From positions 5,248,501 through 5,312,500 of the forward strand of contig NZ_CP109007.1 in assembly GCF_036226665.1 (NCBI RefSeq): a stretch of DNA of 64,000 nucleotides, given 5' to 3'. A program made the position numbers and the translations under genes. Positions within the stretch are counted from its first letter, which is position 1. Each line of letters opens with the position of its first letter. Positions 24,627 to 33,490 of this stretch are shown in pieces. Origin of the DNA: Streptomyces sp. NBC_00691. Lineage in GTDB: Bacteria; Actinomycetota; Actinomycetes; Streptomycetales; Streptomycetaceae. The notes under the pieces were generated by a model that did no database searches, was not told where the DNA came from, and saw nothing but the letters and a program-made list of their open reading frames with translations.

Positions 24627-25595
24627 ATGTCGTCGACCGAGCTGCCGGAAACCCGGACCGCCGCCGCGCCCTCCGCGTCGCGCACCGCGCGCGCCGTACG
24701 GGTCGCCGACGGCGAGGAGCTCCGCTCCGTCTCGCTGCCCGGACTCACCCTCACCGTGCGGGCCCGGCCGGGCGTCGAGCCCGGACTGCCGCCCGCGTTG
24801 TACGTCCACGGCCTCGGCGGTTCCTCGCAGAACTGGTCCGCCCTGATGCCGCTGCTCGCGGACCTCGTCGACGGCGAGGCGGTCGACCTGCCCGGCTTCG
24901 GCGACTCACCGCCGCCCGACGACGGCAACTACTCGGTCTCCGGACACGCGCGCGCCGTCATCCGGCTCCTCGACTCCACGAGTCGCGGACCTGTCCATCT
25001 CTTCGGCAACTCGCTGGGCGGCGCCGTCGCCACCCGCGTCGCCGCGGCGCGCCCCGACCTGGTCCGCACCCTCACCCTCGTCTCGCCGGCGCTGCCCGAG
25101 CTGCGCGCCCAGCGCACGGCCTGGCCCACGGTGCTGCTCGCGATGCCCGGTGTCGCCTCGGCGTTCGCGAAGCTCACGAAGGACTGGACGCCCGAGCAGC
25201 GCGTCCGCGGTGTCCTCTCGCTCTGTTACGGGGACCCCGGCCGGGTCACCGACGAGGGTCTGCTGCACGCCGTGGAGGAGATGGAGCGGCGCCTCGAGCT
25301 CCCCTACTTCTGGGACGCCATGGCGCGCTCCTCGCGCGGCATCGTCGACGCGTACACGCTCGGCGGCCAGCACGGACTGTGGCGCCAGGCCGAACGGGTT
25401 CTCGCACCGACGCTCCTCGTCTACGGTGGGCGCGACCAGCTCGTCTCGTACCGGATGGCCCGTAAGGCCGCCGCGGCCTTCCGCGGCTCGCGCCTGCTGA
25501 CCCTTCCCGAGGCGGGGCACGTGGCGATGATGGAGTACCCCGAGACGGTCGCCCAGGCCGCCCGGGACCTGATCGCCGATCACGGCGGGAGCTGA
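24627..25595 (+). CDS. alpha/beta-fold hydrolase
   Basis: A 322-residue hydrolase: oxyanion region LYVHGLGGSSQNW, nucleophile elbow FGNSLGGAV with catalytic Ser, a cap region (about 165-235), Asp in VYGGRDQLVS and His in LPEAGHVAMMEYP. No signal peptide. ATG 24627. It ends 8 bp before the DUF3152 gene, so the two are probably one transcript. Substrate not predictable. Confidence 0.9.
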   Translation: MSSTELPETRTAAAPSASRTARAVRVADGEELRSVSLPGLTLTVRARPGVEPGLPPALYVHGLGGSSQNWSALMPLLADLVDGEAVDLPGFGDSPPPDDGNYSVSGHARAVIRLLDSTSRGPVHLFGNSLGGAVATRVAAARPDLVRTLTLVSPALPELRAQRTAWPTVLLAMPGVASAFAKLTKDWTPEQRVRGVLSLCYGDPGRVTDEGLLHAVEEMERRLELPYFWDAMARSSRGIVDAYTLGGQHGLWRQAERVLAPTLLVYGGRDQLVSYRMARKAAAAFRGSRLLTLPEAGHVAMMEYPETVAQAARDLIADHGGS

Positions 25596-25603
25596 TCCGG
25601 GGC

Positions 25604-26986
25604 GTGGGACGACATAGTCGCAAGGGCTCCGCGCCCTCGGTGGCCGACACCGGACAACAGCCGGTGGCCGCACAGGCCCCGCCCGCGGCGGCGGGCACGC
25701 AGGCGGGCCGCCCGCCGCAGGGCGGCGGCACGGGACGCCGCCGCAGGACCACGGGCGGCGGGGGCCAGGACCCGGCGGGTACCCCGGCGCACGGGACCCC
25801 GATGTACGGGACCCCCGCGCACGGGACCCCGACGCACGGGACCCCGGCGTACGGGACTCCGGCGCACGGCACTCCGATGTACGGGACCTCCGCGCACGGT
25901 GTCCCCGTCCACGGCGGCGGGGTCCACGACACCGGGGCGCACGCGGCCCTCGGGACCCCCGCGCACGGCGTCCCCGTCTACGGCGGCTCGGCCGTACGGG
26001 GCGGGCATCCGCAGCACGAGGAGGGCTCCGCGCCGAGGTCGTACGCCCCACGGCACGACACCCCCCGCACCGACGGAACCGAACAGGCCGCCCGCCGGGC
26101 GCCGTTCATCCCCGGCCCGCGCCGCGAGACCCTCCCCGAGGCCGACGAGCCGGCCGGCAGGGGCGGCCTCGGCCGCACCCTCACCGGGGTCGCGGCCGCC
26201 GCCGTCGCCACGGTCCTCGCCGTCGTCGTCACCGGACAGGTCGCCGACCAGGACGAGGCCCAGGGCGCCGCCCACGCCGCCGGACAGCCCGACGAGCGGG
26301 CCTCGGACGACACCTCCGCCTCCCGTTCCGACGAGCGGGACACCCCGTCGAGCCCGGCCGCACCGGCCCCGACCCCGCCGCCCCCGACGTACGAGCAGCT
26401 GATCGCCCGCCAGTACCCGATCGACCCGAAGCTGAAGGGCTCCGGCAAGTTCGGCGCCGTGCCCGGCTTCCAGAAGGCGCCCGGCAAGGGGAATCTGGTC
26501 CGCTACCGGATCGACGTCGAGGAGGGGCTCGGTCTCGACCAGAACCTCTTCGCCACTGCGGTGTTCAAGACCCTCAACGACTCCCGCAGTTGGGCCGGCA
26601 AGGGCGAGATGACCTTCGAGCGCATCTCCAGCGGGGAGCCCCAGTTCGTCATCACCCTCGCCAGCCCCGGCACCACCGGCGTCTGGTGTGCGAAGTCAGG
26701 GCTCGACACCCTGGCCGAGAACGTGTCCTGCGACTCGGCGCAGACGGACCGCGTGATGATCAACGCGTACCGCTGGGCACAGGGCTCGGAGACCTTCGGG
26801 CCCAAGGCGATGTTCGCGTACCGCCAGATGCTCATCAACCACGAGGTCGGACACCGGCTGGGGCACGGCCATGTGAACTGCGGCACTCCCGGCGCGCTCG
26901 CGCCCGTGATGCAGCAGCAGACGAAGTCCCTGAGCATCGACGGAATCAAGTGCCGTCCCAACCCCTGGGTGCACCCGGGGAGTTGA
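25604..26986 (+). CDS. DUF3152 protein, membrane-anchored putative metalloprotease
   Basis: A 460-residue protein. Residues 1-175 are low complexity, including nine pentapeptide units of the type GTPAH/GTPMY. One membrane helix follows (about 190-210, LTGVAAAAVATVLAVVVTGQ). The outer DUF3152 domain has the zinc-protease-like motif HEVGHRLGHGH near residue 410 and a Cys-containing C-terminus. GTG 25604. Synteny matches mycobacterial Rv3207c. Zincin activity is inferred from HExGH, not established. Confidence 0.9.
   Translation: MGRHSRKGSAPSVADTGQQPVAAQAPPAAAGTQAGRPPQGGGTGRRRRTTGGGGQDPAGTPAHGTPMYGTPAHGTPTHGTPAYGTPAHGTPMYGTSAHGVPVHGGGVHDTGAHAALGTPAHGVPVYGGSAVRGGHPQHEEGSAPRSYAPRHDTPRTDGTEQAARRAPFIPGPRRETLPEADEPAGRGGLGRTLTGVAAAAVATVLAVVVTGQVADQDEAQGAAHAAGQPDERASDDTSASRSDERDTPSSPAAPAPTPPPPTYEQLIARQYPIDPKLKGSGKFGAVPGFQKAPGKGNLVRYRIDVEEGLGLDQNLFATAVFKTLNDSRSWAGKGEMTFERISSGEPQFVITLASPGTTGVWCAKSGLDTLAENVSCDSAQTDRVMINAYRWAQGSETFGPKAMFAYRQMLINHEVGHRLGHGHVNCGTPGALAPVMQQQTKSLSIDGIKCRPNPWVHPGS
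25778..25912 (+). repeat. nine tandem 15-bp coding units in the DUF3152 gene
   Basis: Unit consensus GGGACCCCGGCGCAC/TAC encodes GTP(A/M/T)(H/Y). All units keep the frame. A separate copy pair (GTPAHGVPVYGG) follows near 25954. A slippage-prone linker between cytosolic N-terminus and membrane helix. Confidence 0.9.
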
Positions 26987-27342
26987 GATCCGCCCCATTC
27001 TCCGATCGCGCCGCCTTCGAGCTGGCGCTCATCGGCGTGGCCGGGCACTCCGTCGCCGACGTTCTCTGTGGCTGACTCCCGCCCGGGCCTCGTGGCCCGG
27101 GCGGGCCCCCAGCCCGAGCGCCCGTCGGCCGTCGCCCTGTCCGTAATGCCGGCGACTCTCCGCGCCCGGGTGTTCCTCTCCCGCAGGCGCGGCTCCCTCT
27201 TCTGATCTCCTGTGCCCGGCCATTCCCCTCGGATGCCGCCGCTCGCCGCTGCCTGCGCGGAGTTCCCTTTCGTCACCCGTCACGCGCTGCGCGGCGCCGT
27301 CCCGCCCGTCATCGCGGTCAGCGCCGTCGACCTAGGCTCGAA
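26987..27342. other. non-coding interval after the DUF3152 gene
   Basis: 356 bp with no gene I can support. It begins with a terminator-like stem (27078-27105). The remainder shows no organised reading frame; some may be the decayed upstream part of the ABC pseudogene. Confidence 0.55.
27078..27105 (+). terminator. 12-bp perfect stem-loop after the DUF3152 gene
   Basis: CCCGCCCGGGCC and its complement around TCGT, about 90 bp downstream of the DUF3152 stop. Confidence 0.6.
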
Positions 27343-28211
27343 GTGCAGGACCTCACCGTCGAGTCCACGCGCTCCGCGGACGCCGACCGGGCCGTCGACG
27401 GGCTCTCCTTCACCCTCGGCGAAGGACGTGCCCTCGCCCTCGTCGGCGAGTCCGGCAGCGGCAAGTCCACCGCCGCCGGCGCCCTCCTCGGCCTCCACCG
27501 GGGGCACGGGCGCGCGGGTCGGCGGGACCGTACGGGTCGGCGGCATCGACGTCGGCACGGCGGGCCCCGGCGAGCTGCGGAGGCTCCGCGGCGGGGTCGC
27601 CGCCATGGTCTTCCAGGACCCGCTGTCCGCGCTCGACCCCTACCACGCCGTCGGCGACCAGATCGCCGAGGTGTACCGCGTCCACGCCGGCGGCTGGACG
27701 GCGGGCCGCCCGCGCCCGTGCCGTCGAGGTCCTCGGCCGGGTCGGCATCCCCGACGCGGCCCGCCGTTCCCGCTCCCGCCCGCGCGAGTTCAGCGGCGGC
27801 ACGCGGCAGCGCGCCCTGATCGCGATGGCCCTCGCCTGCGAGCCCCGGCTCCTCGTCGCCGACGAGCCGACCACCGCCCTCGACGTCACCGTGCAGGCCC
27901 AGATGCTCGACCTGCTGCACGAGCCGCGGCGACGGGGAGCGAGGGCGGTGACCGCCGTCGAAGGCGCCCCGCTCACCCTCCACGCGGGCGAGACCCACGA
28001 CCTCGCCGTCGTCCGGCAGGTCAGCGACCGGGTCGCCGTCATGCGCGCGGGCCGGATCGTCGAGCAGGGCACGGTCGCCGAGGTGTACGGCGCGCCGCGG
28101 GACCCGTACACCCGGCAGCTCCTCGCCGCCGTCCCCTCGCTCGACCCGGTCCGCGCGACGGAACGCCGGGAACTGCGCCGCGCAGGGCGCCAGGAGCTGG
28201 CCGTCGCCTGA
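27343..28211 (+). pseudogene. decayed oligopeptide-type ABC transporter ATPase
   Basis: Parts of one ABC ATPase are spread over three frames. Frame A (from GTG 27343) has VGESGSGKST (Walker A); frame B (about 27510-27710) has VAAMVFQDPLSALDPYHAVGDQ (Q-loop); frame C (about 27700-28211) has REFSGGTRQRALIAMAL (signature), LLVADEPTTALD (Walker B) and the C-terminal RDPYTRQLLAAVPSLDP typical of DppD/OppD. At least two frameshifts (near 27505 and 27705) and a garbled H-loop region (THDL preceded by inserted residues) show decay. No permease or binding-protein gene is nearby. Sequencing error could mimic one shift, but the extra damage favours a true pseudogene. Confidence 0.8.
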
Positions 28212-28287
28212 CCCTCCGTGACCGCTCTGGCGCGTACCGCGACAGAACGCTACCGGGGTGGGAAAGTTACGTGCATTCACCCCTTCT

Positions 28288-28321
28288 GGTGGTGCGACGG
28301 ACAACCGTCCGCCGCACCACC
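28288..28321 (+). promoter_or_regulatory. near-perfect 15-bp inverted repeat upstream of the glycan operon
   Basis: 28288-28302 pairs with 28307-28321 at 14 of 15 positions (GGTGGTGCGACGG side) around AACC. It lies 80 bp before the glycosyltransferase start and 76 bp after the pseudogene. It could terminate transcription from the pseudogene or act in the operon leader. Confidence 0.5.
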
Positions 28322-28401
28322 GGTATCTCCGCTTACGTTCTTCCCGCTGCGAGTCGCCGGACCAACGGTGGCCGTCGTCAAGGGAGATCGGGGGTGCACT
28401 C

Positions 28402-30078
28402 ATGCGGATCGGACTGCTGACGGAGGGTGGCTACCCGTACGCCACCGGTGAGTCCGGACTCTGGTGCGAGCGGCTCGTACGGGGACTCGGACAGCACCAG
28501 TTCGACCTGTACGCCCTCACCGGGACCGGCACCCCGCGACCGCTCCCCCCGAACGCCCGCCTCGCCCGCACCGCCGACCACGGCGGCCCCGACTGCGGCC
28601 CGGCGGGCCGGAACCTTCTTGAACGGACCGCCTTCGGCGAGCGCCGCGCCGCCCGCCGCGCCTACGGCCGCCGCGAGCGCCGACGGTTCGTCGAGGCCTT
28701 CCACCGACTCGCGGTGGGGGTGTGCGGGGAGCACCCGGCCGGGCCGGGGGAGACGGGGAACGAGGCCGGGAGCGCCTTCGCCGAAGGGCTCTACGCGCTC
28801 GCCGAACTCGCCCGCGAGCGCGGCGGACTCCCCGGCGCGCTCCGCTCCGACGACGCCGTCCGCACCCTCGAATCCGCCTGCCGAGCGCCCGGCGCACGCC
28901 GGGGTGCGGCCGCCGCGGGACTCCCCGACCACCTCGCCTTCGTCGAGCACCTCGCGCGCACCCTGCGCCCCCTCTCCCTCGACTGGTACACGGAGGACGC
29001 GCTCGGCGCGGCCGACCTCTGCCACGCCGCCGCGGGCGGCACCACCGCCCTCCCCGGCCTGCTGGCCAAACGCTTCTTCGGGACCCCGCTGCTCGTCACC
29101 GAGTACGGCGTCCAGCTCCGCTCCCACTACCTCTCGACGGCCGGCACCGACCGCTCCGCCCCCCTGCGCACCCTGCTCGCCGCCCTCCACGGCCGGCTCG
29201 CCGCCGAGGTCTACGGGCAGGCCGCCCTCCTCACCCCCGGCAACGCCCACGCCCGCCGCTGGCAGGAGAAGTGCGGCGCCGACCGCGCCCGGCTCCGCAC
29301 GGTCCACCCCGGCATGGCCGCCGACCGCTTCGCCGAGGTGGGCGAGGACGAGGAGAGCGGCGACCCCGCCACCCTCGTCTGGGTCGGCCGGGCCGAACCC
29401 GCCAAGGACCTCATCGCCCTGCTGCACGCCTTCGCCGAGATCCGCGCCCGGCAGCCCGACGCCCGGCTGAGGATCGTCGCCGTCCCGGTACGGGACCCCG
29501 GCTCCGGCGCCTACCTCGCCCACATCAAGGGGCTCGCCGCGCAGCTCTTCCCCGACGAGGCCGCCGGCGCGCACGCCGTCGGCGAGAACCCGGTCACCTT
29601 CGAGGAGCTCGGCGGCCCCGAGGCACCCACCCTGGAGGACACCTACGCCTCCGGCGCGGTCGTCGTCCTGTCCAGCGTCGTCGAAGGCTTCCCCACGAGC
29701 CTCGTCGAGGCGATGTTCTGCGCGCGGGCCACCGTCTCGACCGACGTCGGCGCGGTCGTCGAGATCATCGGCGGCACCGGGCTCGTCGTCCCCCCGCGCA
29801 ACCCGAGGGCGCTCGCCGACGCCTGTCTCGCGCTGCTCCGCGAGCCCGAGCGCCGCCACCGCCTGGGCGCCGCGGCCCGCGCCCGCGCGCTCGAACTCTT
29901 CACCGTCGAACAGAACCTCGCCGCGTTCCGCGGCATCTACCTGGAACTCCTCTCCCACGCGCCGGTGCGCCACCGCCCCGGGGACGGCGTGCCCTTCGCC
30001 CACCCCGCCGAGGCGCACGTGCCGGGCAGCTGGGCGCACAAGGCCGTGGCCGCCGGGACAGGAGCCCCCGATGCCTGA
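28402..30078 (+). CDS. PelF-like GT4 glycosyltransferase (DUF3492 + glycosyltransferase family 4)
   Basis: A 558-residue glycosyltransferase. The DUF3492 N-terminal domain opens RIGLLTEGGYPYATGESGLW, matching the PelF pattern TEGxYPY; the C-terminal GT-B domain has VWVGRAEPAKDLIALLHAF, and the nucleotide-sugar region EGFPTSLVEAMFC with GLVVPPRNPRALADACL. ATG 28402 is used. The last bases overlap the next gene (ATGCCTGA), indicating coupling. Context: a membrane protein, an NAD-dependent sugar epimerase and a spherulin-4-like protein, all in the same direction. PelF uses UDP-GalNAc/GlcNAc in Pel polysaccharide synthesis; sugar identity here is inferred. Confidence 0.88.
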   Translation: MRIGLLTEGGYPYATGESGLWCERLVRGLGQHQFDLYALTGTGTPRPLPPNARLARTADHGGPDCGPAGRNLLERTAFGERRAARRAYGRRERRRFVEAFHRLAVGVCGEHPAGPGETGNEAGSAFAEGLYALAELARERGGLPGALRSDDAVRTLESACRAPGARRGAAAAGLPDHLAFVEHLARTLRPLSLDWYTEDALGAADLCHAAAGGTTALPGLLAKRFFGTPLLVTEYGVQLRSHYLSTAGTDRSAPLRTLLAALHGRLAAEVYGQAALLTPGNAHARRWQEKCGADRARLRTVHPGMAADRFAEVGEDEESGDPATLVWVGRAEPAKDLIALLHAFAEIRARQPDARLRIVAVPVRDPGSGAYLAHIKGLAAQLFPDEAAGAHAVGENPVTFEELGGPEAPTLEDTYASGAVVVLSSVVEGFPTSLVEAMFCARATVSTDVGAVVEIIGGTGLVVPPRNPRALADACLALLREPERRHRLGAAARARALELFTVEQNLAAFRGIYLELLSHAPVRHRPGDGVPFAHPAEAHVPGSWAHKAVAAGTGAPDA

Positions 30079-31522
30079 AGGAGACACCCCCATGCGCGGC
30101 TCCGCCGCCCCGACGAGCCCCGGAGCCTGGGACGCCCGCTCCGAGGCCCTCCTCGGCGCCCCCGCACCGACCCCGCTGACCCCTCGCGCCGGTGGCGCCC
30201 TCGACCCGCACACCCCCGAGGGGCACGCCGACACCCCGCCGTCCGGGATAGCCCCGGCCCCGGGGGAGCCGGCGACGCCCCGGTGGGAGGACGGCGCGCC
30301 GACCGTCGCCCCGGCGGCGGAGGGCACACCCCGGCCGACCACGCCGACCACGCCGCCCGCCCCGTCGGGCCCGCTCGTCGTGCCCGACACCCCGGACACG
30401 ACCGGTTCCGGCGAGCCGTCCGCCCCCGTCCCCGCGACGCACGCCCCGGCAGGTGTCCCCGCCCCCGCCGGAACTCCCGCCGGCCGCCCCCGGCGCGGCA
30501 CCGCCGACCCCGTCAAGGTCCTCATGCACCGGCACCGGGAACTCTGCGCCCGGGCCGTCGACCCGCTGGAGATCGCCGCCGGGCTCGAAGCACAGGGCTT
30601 CACCGACCGGACCGCCGCACGCTTCCGGCACCGGGACGTGTTCTCGCTGGCCGAGGAGCTCTACGCGCGCGTGCCCCGCGGCGGCGAGACCCCCGCACCC
30701 GCCGCGCCCCCGCGCACGGACACCGACCCCTGGGCACTCGCCGTCCTCACCCCCGGCGCCGCCGCCGCGCTCACCGGCATCGGACTGGCCGTCACCCACG
30801 GGCCCGTACGCCTCGCCCTCGGCGCGACCGGAGCCCTGCTGCTCACCGCCGCACTCCTCCTCGCCGTCCGGCGCGGCCCCTTCCGCGCCCCCGACGGCGG
30901 CACCGTGCCCGCCGCCCGGCTCTGGACCGTCTGGCTCGTGGCGTACGCGGTGTGCGGCGACGGACTCCTCACCCAGGTGCTCAGCGGAGGCCCCGACGGT
31001 CCCTGGGACCTGACCCCCGGACCGGTCCTCGCCCTCGCCCTCGCCGTCGCCCCCGCCGCCTGGTGCGCCCGGCTCTTCGCCCACCGCGCCCGCCGCCGGA
31101 TCGCCGACAGCCGGGGCCTCGCCGACTTCGCCGCCGGCACCCGCCCGCTGCTCCTCGGCACCGTGACCCTCCAACTCCTCGCCCTCACCCTGCTGCTCGC
31201 GCTCACCGGGTTCAGCCCCGGGGCCCTGGCCCTCGGCGCGCTCCTGCTGCTCGCCCGGCTCCTCACCGTCCACGGCTTCCCCGAGACGGCCGCGGCCGCC
31301 CTCGCCGCCGCCAGCGCCGCCGAGGCGCTCGCCCTCACGAGCGTCCTCGCCGCCCGCGTCCCCCTTCCCGGCTTCGACGCGCTCGCCGCCCCCGTGCGGA
31401 CCGTCGTCGACACCTGGGGTCCGGGGGCCGTACCCACCCTCGTCTGCGGCGCCGCCGCGCTCGGCCTGCTGGCCCACGCGACCGGCTCCCTAGCCCGGGC
31501 CTCGGCCCACGCCACCCCGTGA
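30071..31522 (+). CDS. multi-pass membrane protein of the glycan operon
   Basis: A 483-residue protein. Residues 1-150 are Pro/Ala/Thr-rich; a short helical soluble part follows (VKVLMHRHRELCARAVDPLEIAAGLEAQGF) and then about eight hydrophobic helices in the last 280 residues. ATG 30071 overlaps the glycosyltransferase stop by 8 bases. I do not recognise a family. Its place beside a PelF-like transferase suggests a membrane partner such as a polymer transporter (PelG-like role), but the sequence does not show a PelG signature. The long disordered front is unusual for a transporter. Confidence 0.75.
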   Translation: MPEGDTPMRGSAAPTSPGAWDARSEALLGAPAPTPLTPRAGGALDPHTPEGHADTPPSGIAPAPGEPATPRWEDGAPTVAPAAEGTPRPTTPTTPPAPSGPLVVPDTPDTTGSGEPSAPVPATHAPAGVPAPAGTPAGRPRRGTADPVKVLMHRHRELCARAVDPLEIAAGLEAQGFTDRTAARFRHRDVFSLAEELYARVPRGGETPAPAAPPRTDTDPWALAVLTPGAAAALTGIGLAVTHGPVRLALGATGALLLTAALLLAVRRGPFRAPDGGTVPAARLWTVWLVAYAVCGDGLLTQVLSGGPDGPWDLTPGPVLALALAVAPAAWCARLFAHRARRRIADSRGLADFAAGTRPLLLGTVTLQLLALTLLLALTGFSPGALALGALLLLARLLTVHGFPETAAAALAAASAAEALALTSVLAARVPLPGFDALAAPVRTVVDTWGPGAVPTLVCGAAALGLLAHATGSLARASAHATP

Positions 31523-31674
31523 GAACCCGCCACCACCCCCGTCGGAGGCCGGGCGGCCACCGCGCTCCCCACCCCGCCCAGCCTGCCGTCAGGAAACCCT
31601 TTCGCACCCGCGGAGCCGACGCCGCGGGCGCGCCCCGTCACCTCTCTCATCACCTCGCAAGGAGACCGAAGACC

Positions 31675-31728
31675 ATGACCCCGCAACCCCAAGGAACGGC
31701 CGGTCGGCACGAAGGGGCCGCACGATGA
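31675..31728 (+). CDS. possible 17-codon coupling ORF before the epimerase gene
   Basis: ATG 31675 with AAGGAG at 31659-31664 (spacing 10) reads MTPQPQGTAGRHEGAAR and stops at a TGA overlapping the epimerase ATG (ATGA). The epimerase itself has no strong ribosome binding site of its own, so this short frame may load ribosomes for it. No evidence the peptide is functional. Confidence 0.4.
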   Translation: MTPQPQGTAGRHEGAAR

Positions 31729-32696
31729 GGGTGCTACTGCTCGGAGCCAACGGCTTCATCGGCCGCTTCGTCGCCGACCGGCTCCTCGCCGACCCGGCGG
31801 TCCACCTCACCGCGCTCGGCAGGGGCGACGACGCCGACGTGCGTTTCGACCTCGCCTCCGGCAGCCCCGGCGCGCTGACCCGGTTCCTCGACGCCGTCCA
31901 TCCCGGGGTCGTCGTCAACTGCGCCGGCGCCACCCGCGGCGGCGCCCGCGACCTGACCCGGCACAACACCGTCGCCGTCGCCACCGTCTGCGAGGCCCTG
32001 CGCCGCAGCGGCTGCGGCGCCCGCCTCGTCCAGGTCGGCTGCGCCTCGGAGTACGGGCCGAGCCAGCCCGGCTCCTCCACCGCCGAGGACGCCGTACCCC
32101 GCCCCGGCGGCCCGTACGGAGTGTCGAAGCTGGCGGCGACCGAACTCGTCCTCGGCTCGGGCCTCGACGCCGTGGTCCTCCGCGTCTTCTCGCCCGTCGG
32201 CCCCGGCACCCCCGCCGGCTCGCCGCTCGGACGCCTCGCCGAGGCGATGCGCCGGGCCATGCAGGCCGGCGACGGCGAGCTCAAGCTCAGCGGCCTCGGC
32301 GTGCAGCGGGACTTCGTGGACGTCCGGGACGTGGCCCGGGCCGTGCACGCGGCCTCGCTCTCCGCCGCCCAGGGCGTCGTCAACATCGGCACGGGCCGCG
32401 CGGTCCGGCTCCGGGACGCCGCCGCCGTCCTCGCCAGGGTCGCCGGCTACTCCGGCAACCTGCACGAGCTGGACGCCCCGCACGGCATCCCGCAGCGCCC
32501 GATGATCGGCTCCCCCCGCACCGAGGGGACCATCGCCGACCAGCTGGCCGCCGCCCCCTACCCGTATCCCGACGGCTGCGGCCCCTGGCAGCAGGCCGAC
32601 GTCCGGACCGCCCGCGACCGGCTCGGCTGGCGGCCCCGGATCAATCTGGAGGAGTCGCTCGCCGACATCTGGATGGAGGCGGCGTGTCGCATCTGA
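31725..32696 (+). CDS. NAD-dependent epimerase/dehydratase (extended SDR)
   Basis: A 323-residue SDR: Rossmann start LLLGANGFIGRFVADRLL, VVNCAGATRGG, the SEYGP region after VQVGCA, active-site PYGVSK (Tyr-x3-Lys), and a substrate loop with RDFVDVRDVARAVH. Typical of nucleotide-sugar 4-epimerases. Start overlaps the short frame before it by ATGA, and its end overlaps the next gene by 13 bases. In a glycan operon the likely role is C4 epimerisation of UDP-sugars, as PelX does; the exact sugar cannot be told. Confidence 0.9.
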   Translation: MRVLLLGANGFIGRFVADRLLADPAVHLTALGRGDDADVRFDLASGSPGALTRFLDAVHPGVVVNCAGATRGGARDLTRHNTVAVATVCEALRRSGCGARLVQVGCASEYGPSQPGSSTAEDAVPRPGGPYGVSKLAATELVLGSGLDAVVLRVFSPVGPGTPAGSPLGRLAEAMRRAMQAGDGELKLSGLGVQRDFVDVRDVARAVHAASLSAAQGVVNIGTGRAVRLRDAAAVLARVAGYSGNLHELDAPHGIPQRPMIGSPRTEGTIADQLAAAPYPYPDGCGPWQQADVRTARDRLGWRPRINLEESLADIWMEAACRI

Positions 32697-33427
32697 CGGC
32701 GACCACGGGGGCGGTGAAGGAGGCCCTGGGGGTGGGCGTGCCCGGCTACGCCCACCCGCTGCTCGCCCCCGTCGAGTGGGGCGAGCTGACCCGCCCCGGA
32801 ACCCCGCTGCACTGGGCGGTGCTCAATGTGGCGGAGGGCCCGGGCAGCCGTCCGGACCCGCACTGCCTGGAGGCGGCGGGGAAGCTCCGTAACGCCGGGG
32901 TGCGGGTCCTCGGGCATCTGGACGCCGCGTACGGTTCCCGGCCGTTCGGGGAGCTGGTCTCGGACGCCCACCGCTTCGTCGACTGGTACAAGGTCGACGG
33001 CTACTACCTGGACCGCTGCCCCGCGGACCGGGCGGACCTGGCCGGGGTGCGGCGGGTCACCGCCACCCTGGAGGCGGTCCTCGGCGGCGAGGCCCACCTC
33101 GTCCTCGGCCACGGCACCCATCCCCATCCGGGATACGCAGAGACCGCCGACCAGCTGGTGACCTTCTCGGGTGCCTGGGCGGACTACCGCTGGTCGCAGG
33201 TGGCCGAGTGGACGGCCGAGTACACGGAAGCGAAGTTCGTCCATCTCGTGCACGGCGTCCCCCGCACCCACCTGGACGAGGCCCTGCGGATCGCCCGCTG
33301 GCAGGGGGCCGGGACGATCTTCTTCACCGACCGCGCGGGGGGCCCGGGACAAAGCGCGCCATTCCACTCGCTGCCCGGCTACTGGGACGAAATCGTCTCG
33401 CGGATCGGACCGGGTGTCTCGGAATGA
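32684..33427 (+). CDS. spherulation-specific family 4 (spherulin-4-like) protein
   Basis: A 247-residue protein with the TIM-barrel family pattern: GVPGYAHPLLAP at the first strand, HWAVLNVAEGPG, VRVLGHLDAAYGSRP, VDGYYLDRCPADR (acidic residues at the putative catalytic site), HGTHPHPGY, and FTDRAGG near the end. GTG 32684 overlaps the epimerase. No signal peptide is visible, which is unexpected for a secreted glycan hydrolase. The family includes fungal Sph3 (GH135) that cleaves galactosaminogalactan; glycan cleavage is inferred. Confidence 0.87.
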   Translation: MSHLTATTGAVKEALGVGVPGYAHPLLAPVEWGELTRPGTPLHWAVLNVAEGPGSRPDPHCLEAAGKLRNAGVRVLGHLDAAYGSRPFGELVSDAHRFVDWYKVDGYYLDRCPADRADLAGVRRVTATLEAVLGGEAHLVLGHGTHPHPGYAETADQLVTFSGAWADYRWSQVAEWTAEYTEAKFVHLVHGVPRTHLDEALRIARWQGAGTIFFTDRAGGPGQSAPFHSLPGYWDEIVSRIGPGVSE

Positions 33428-33490
33428 GAAGGGGCGTGGCAGTGTTACGGGGAGAAGAACCGTACTGACATACCGACAACCGGAGTCCCC

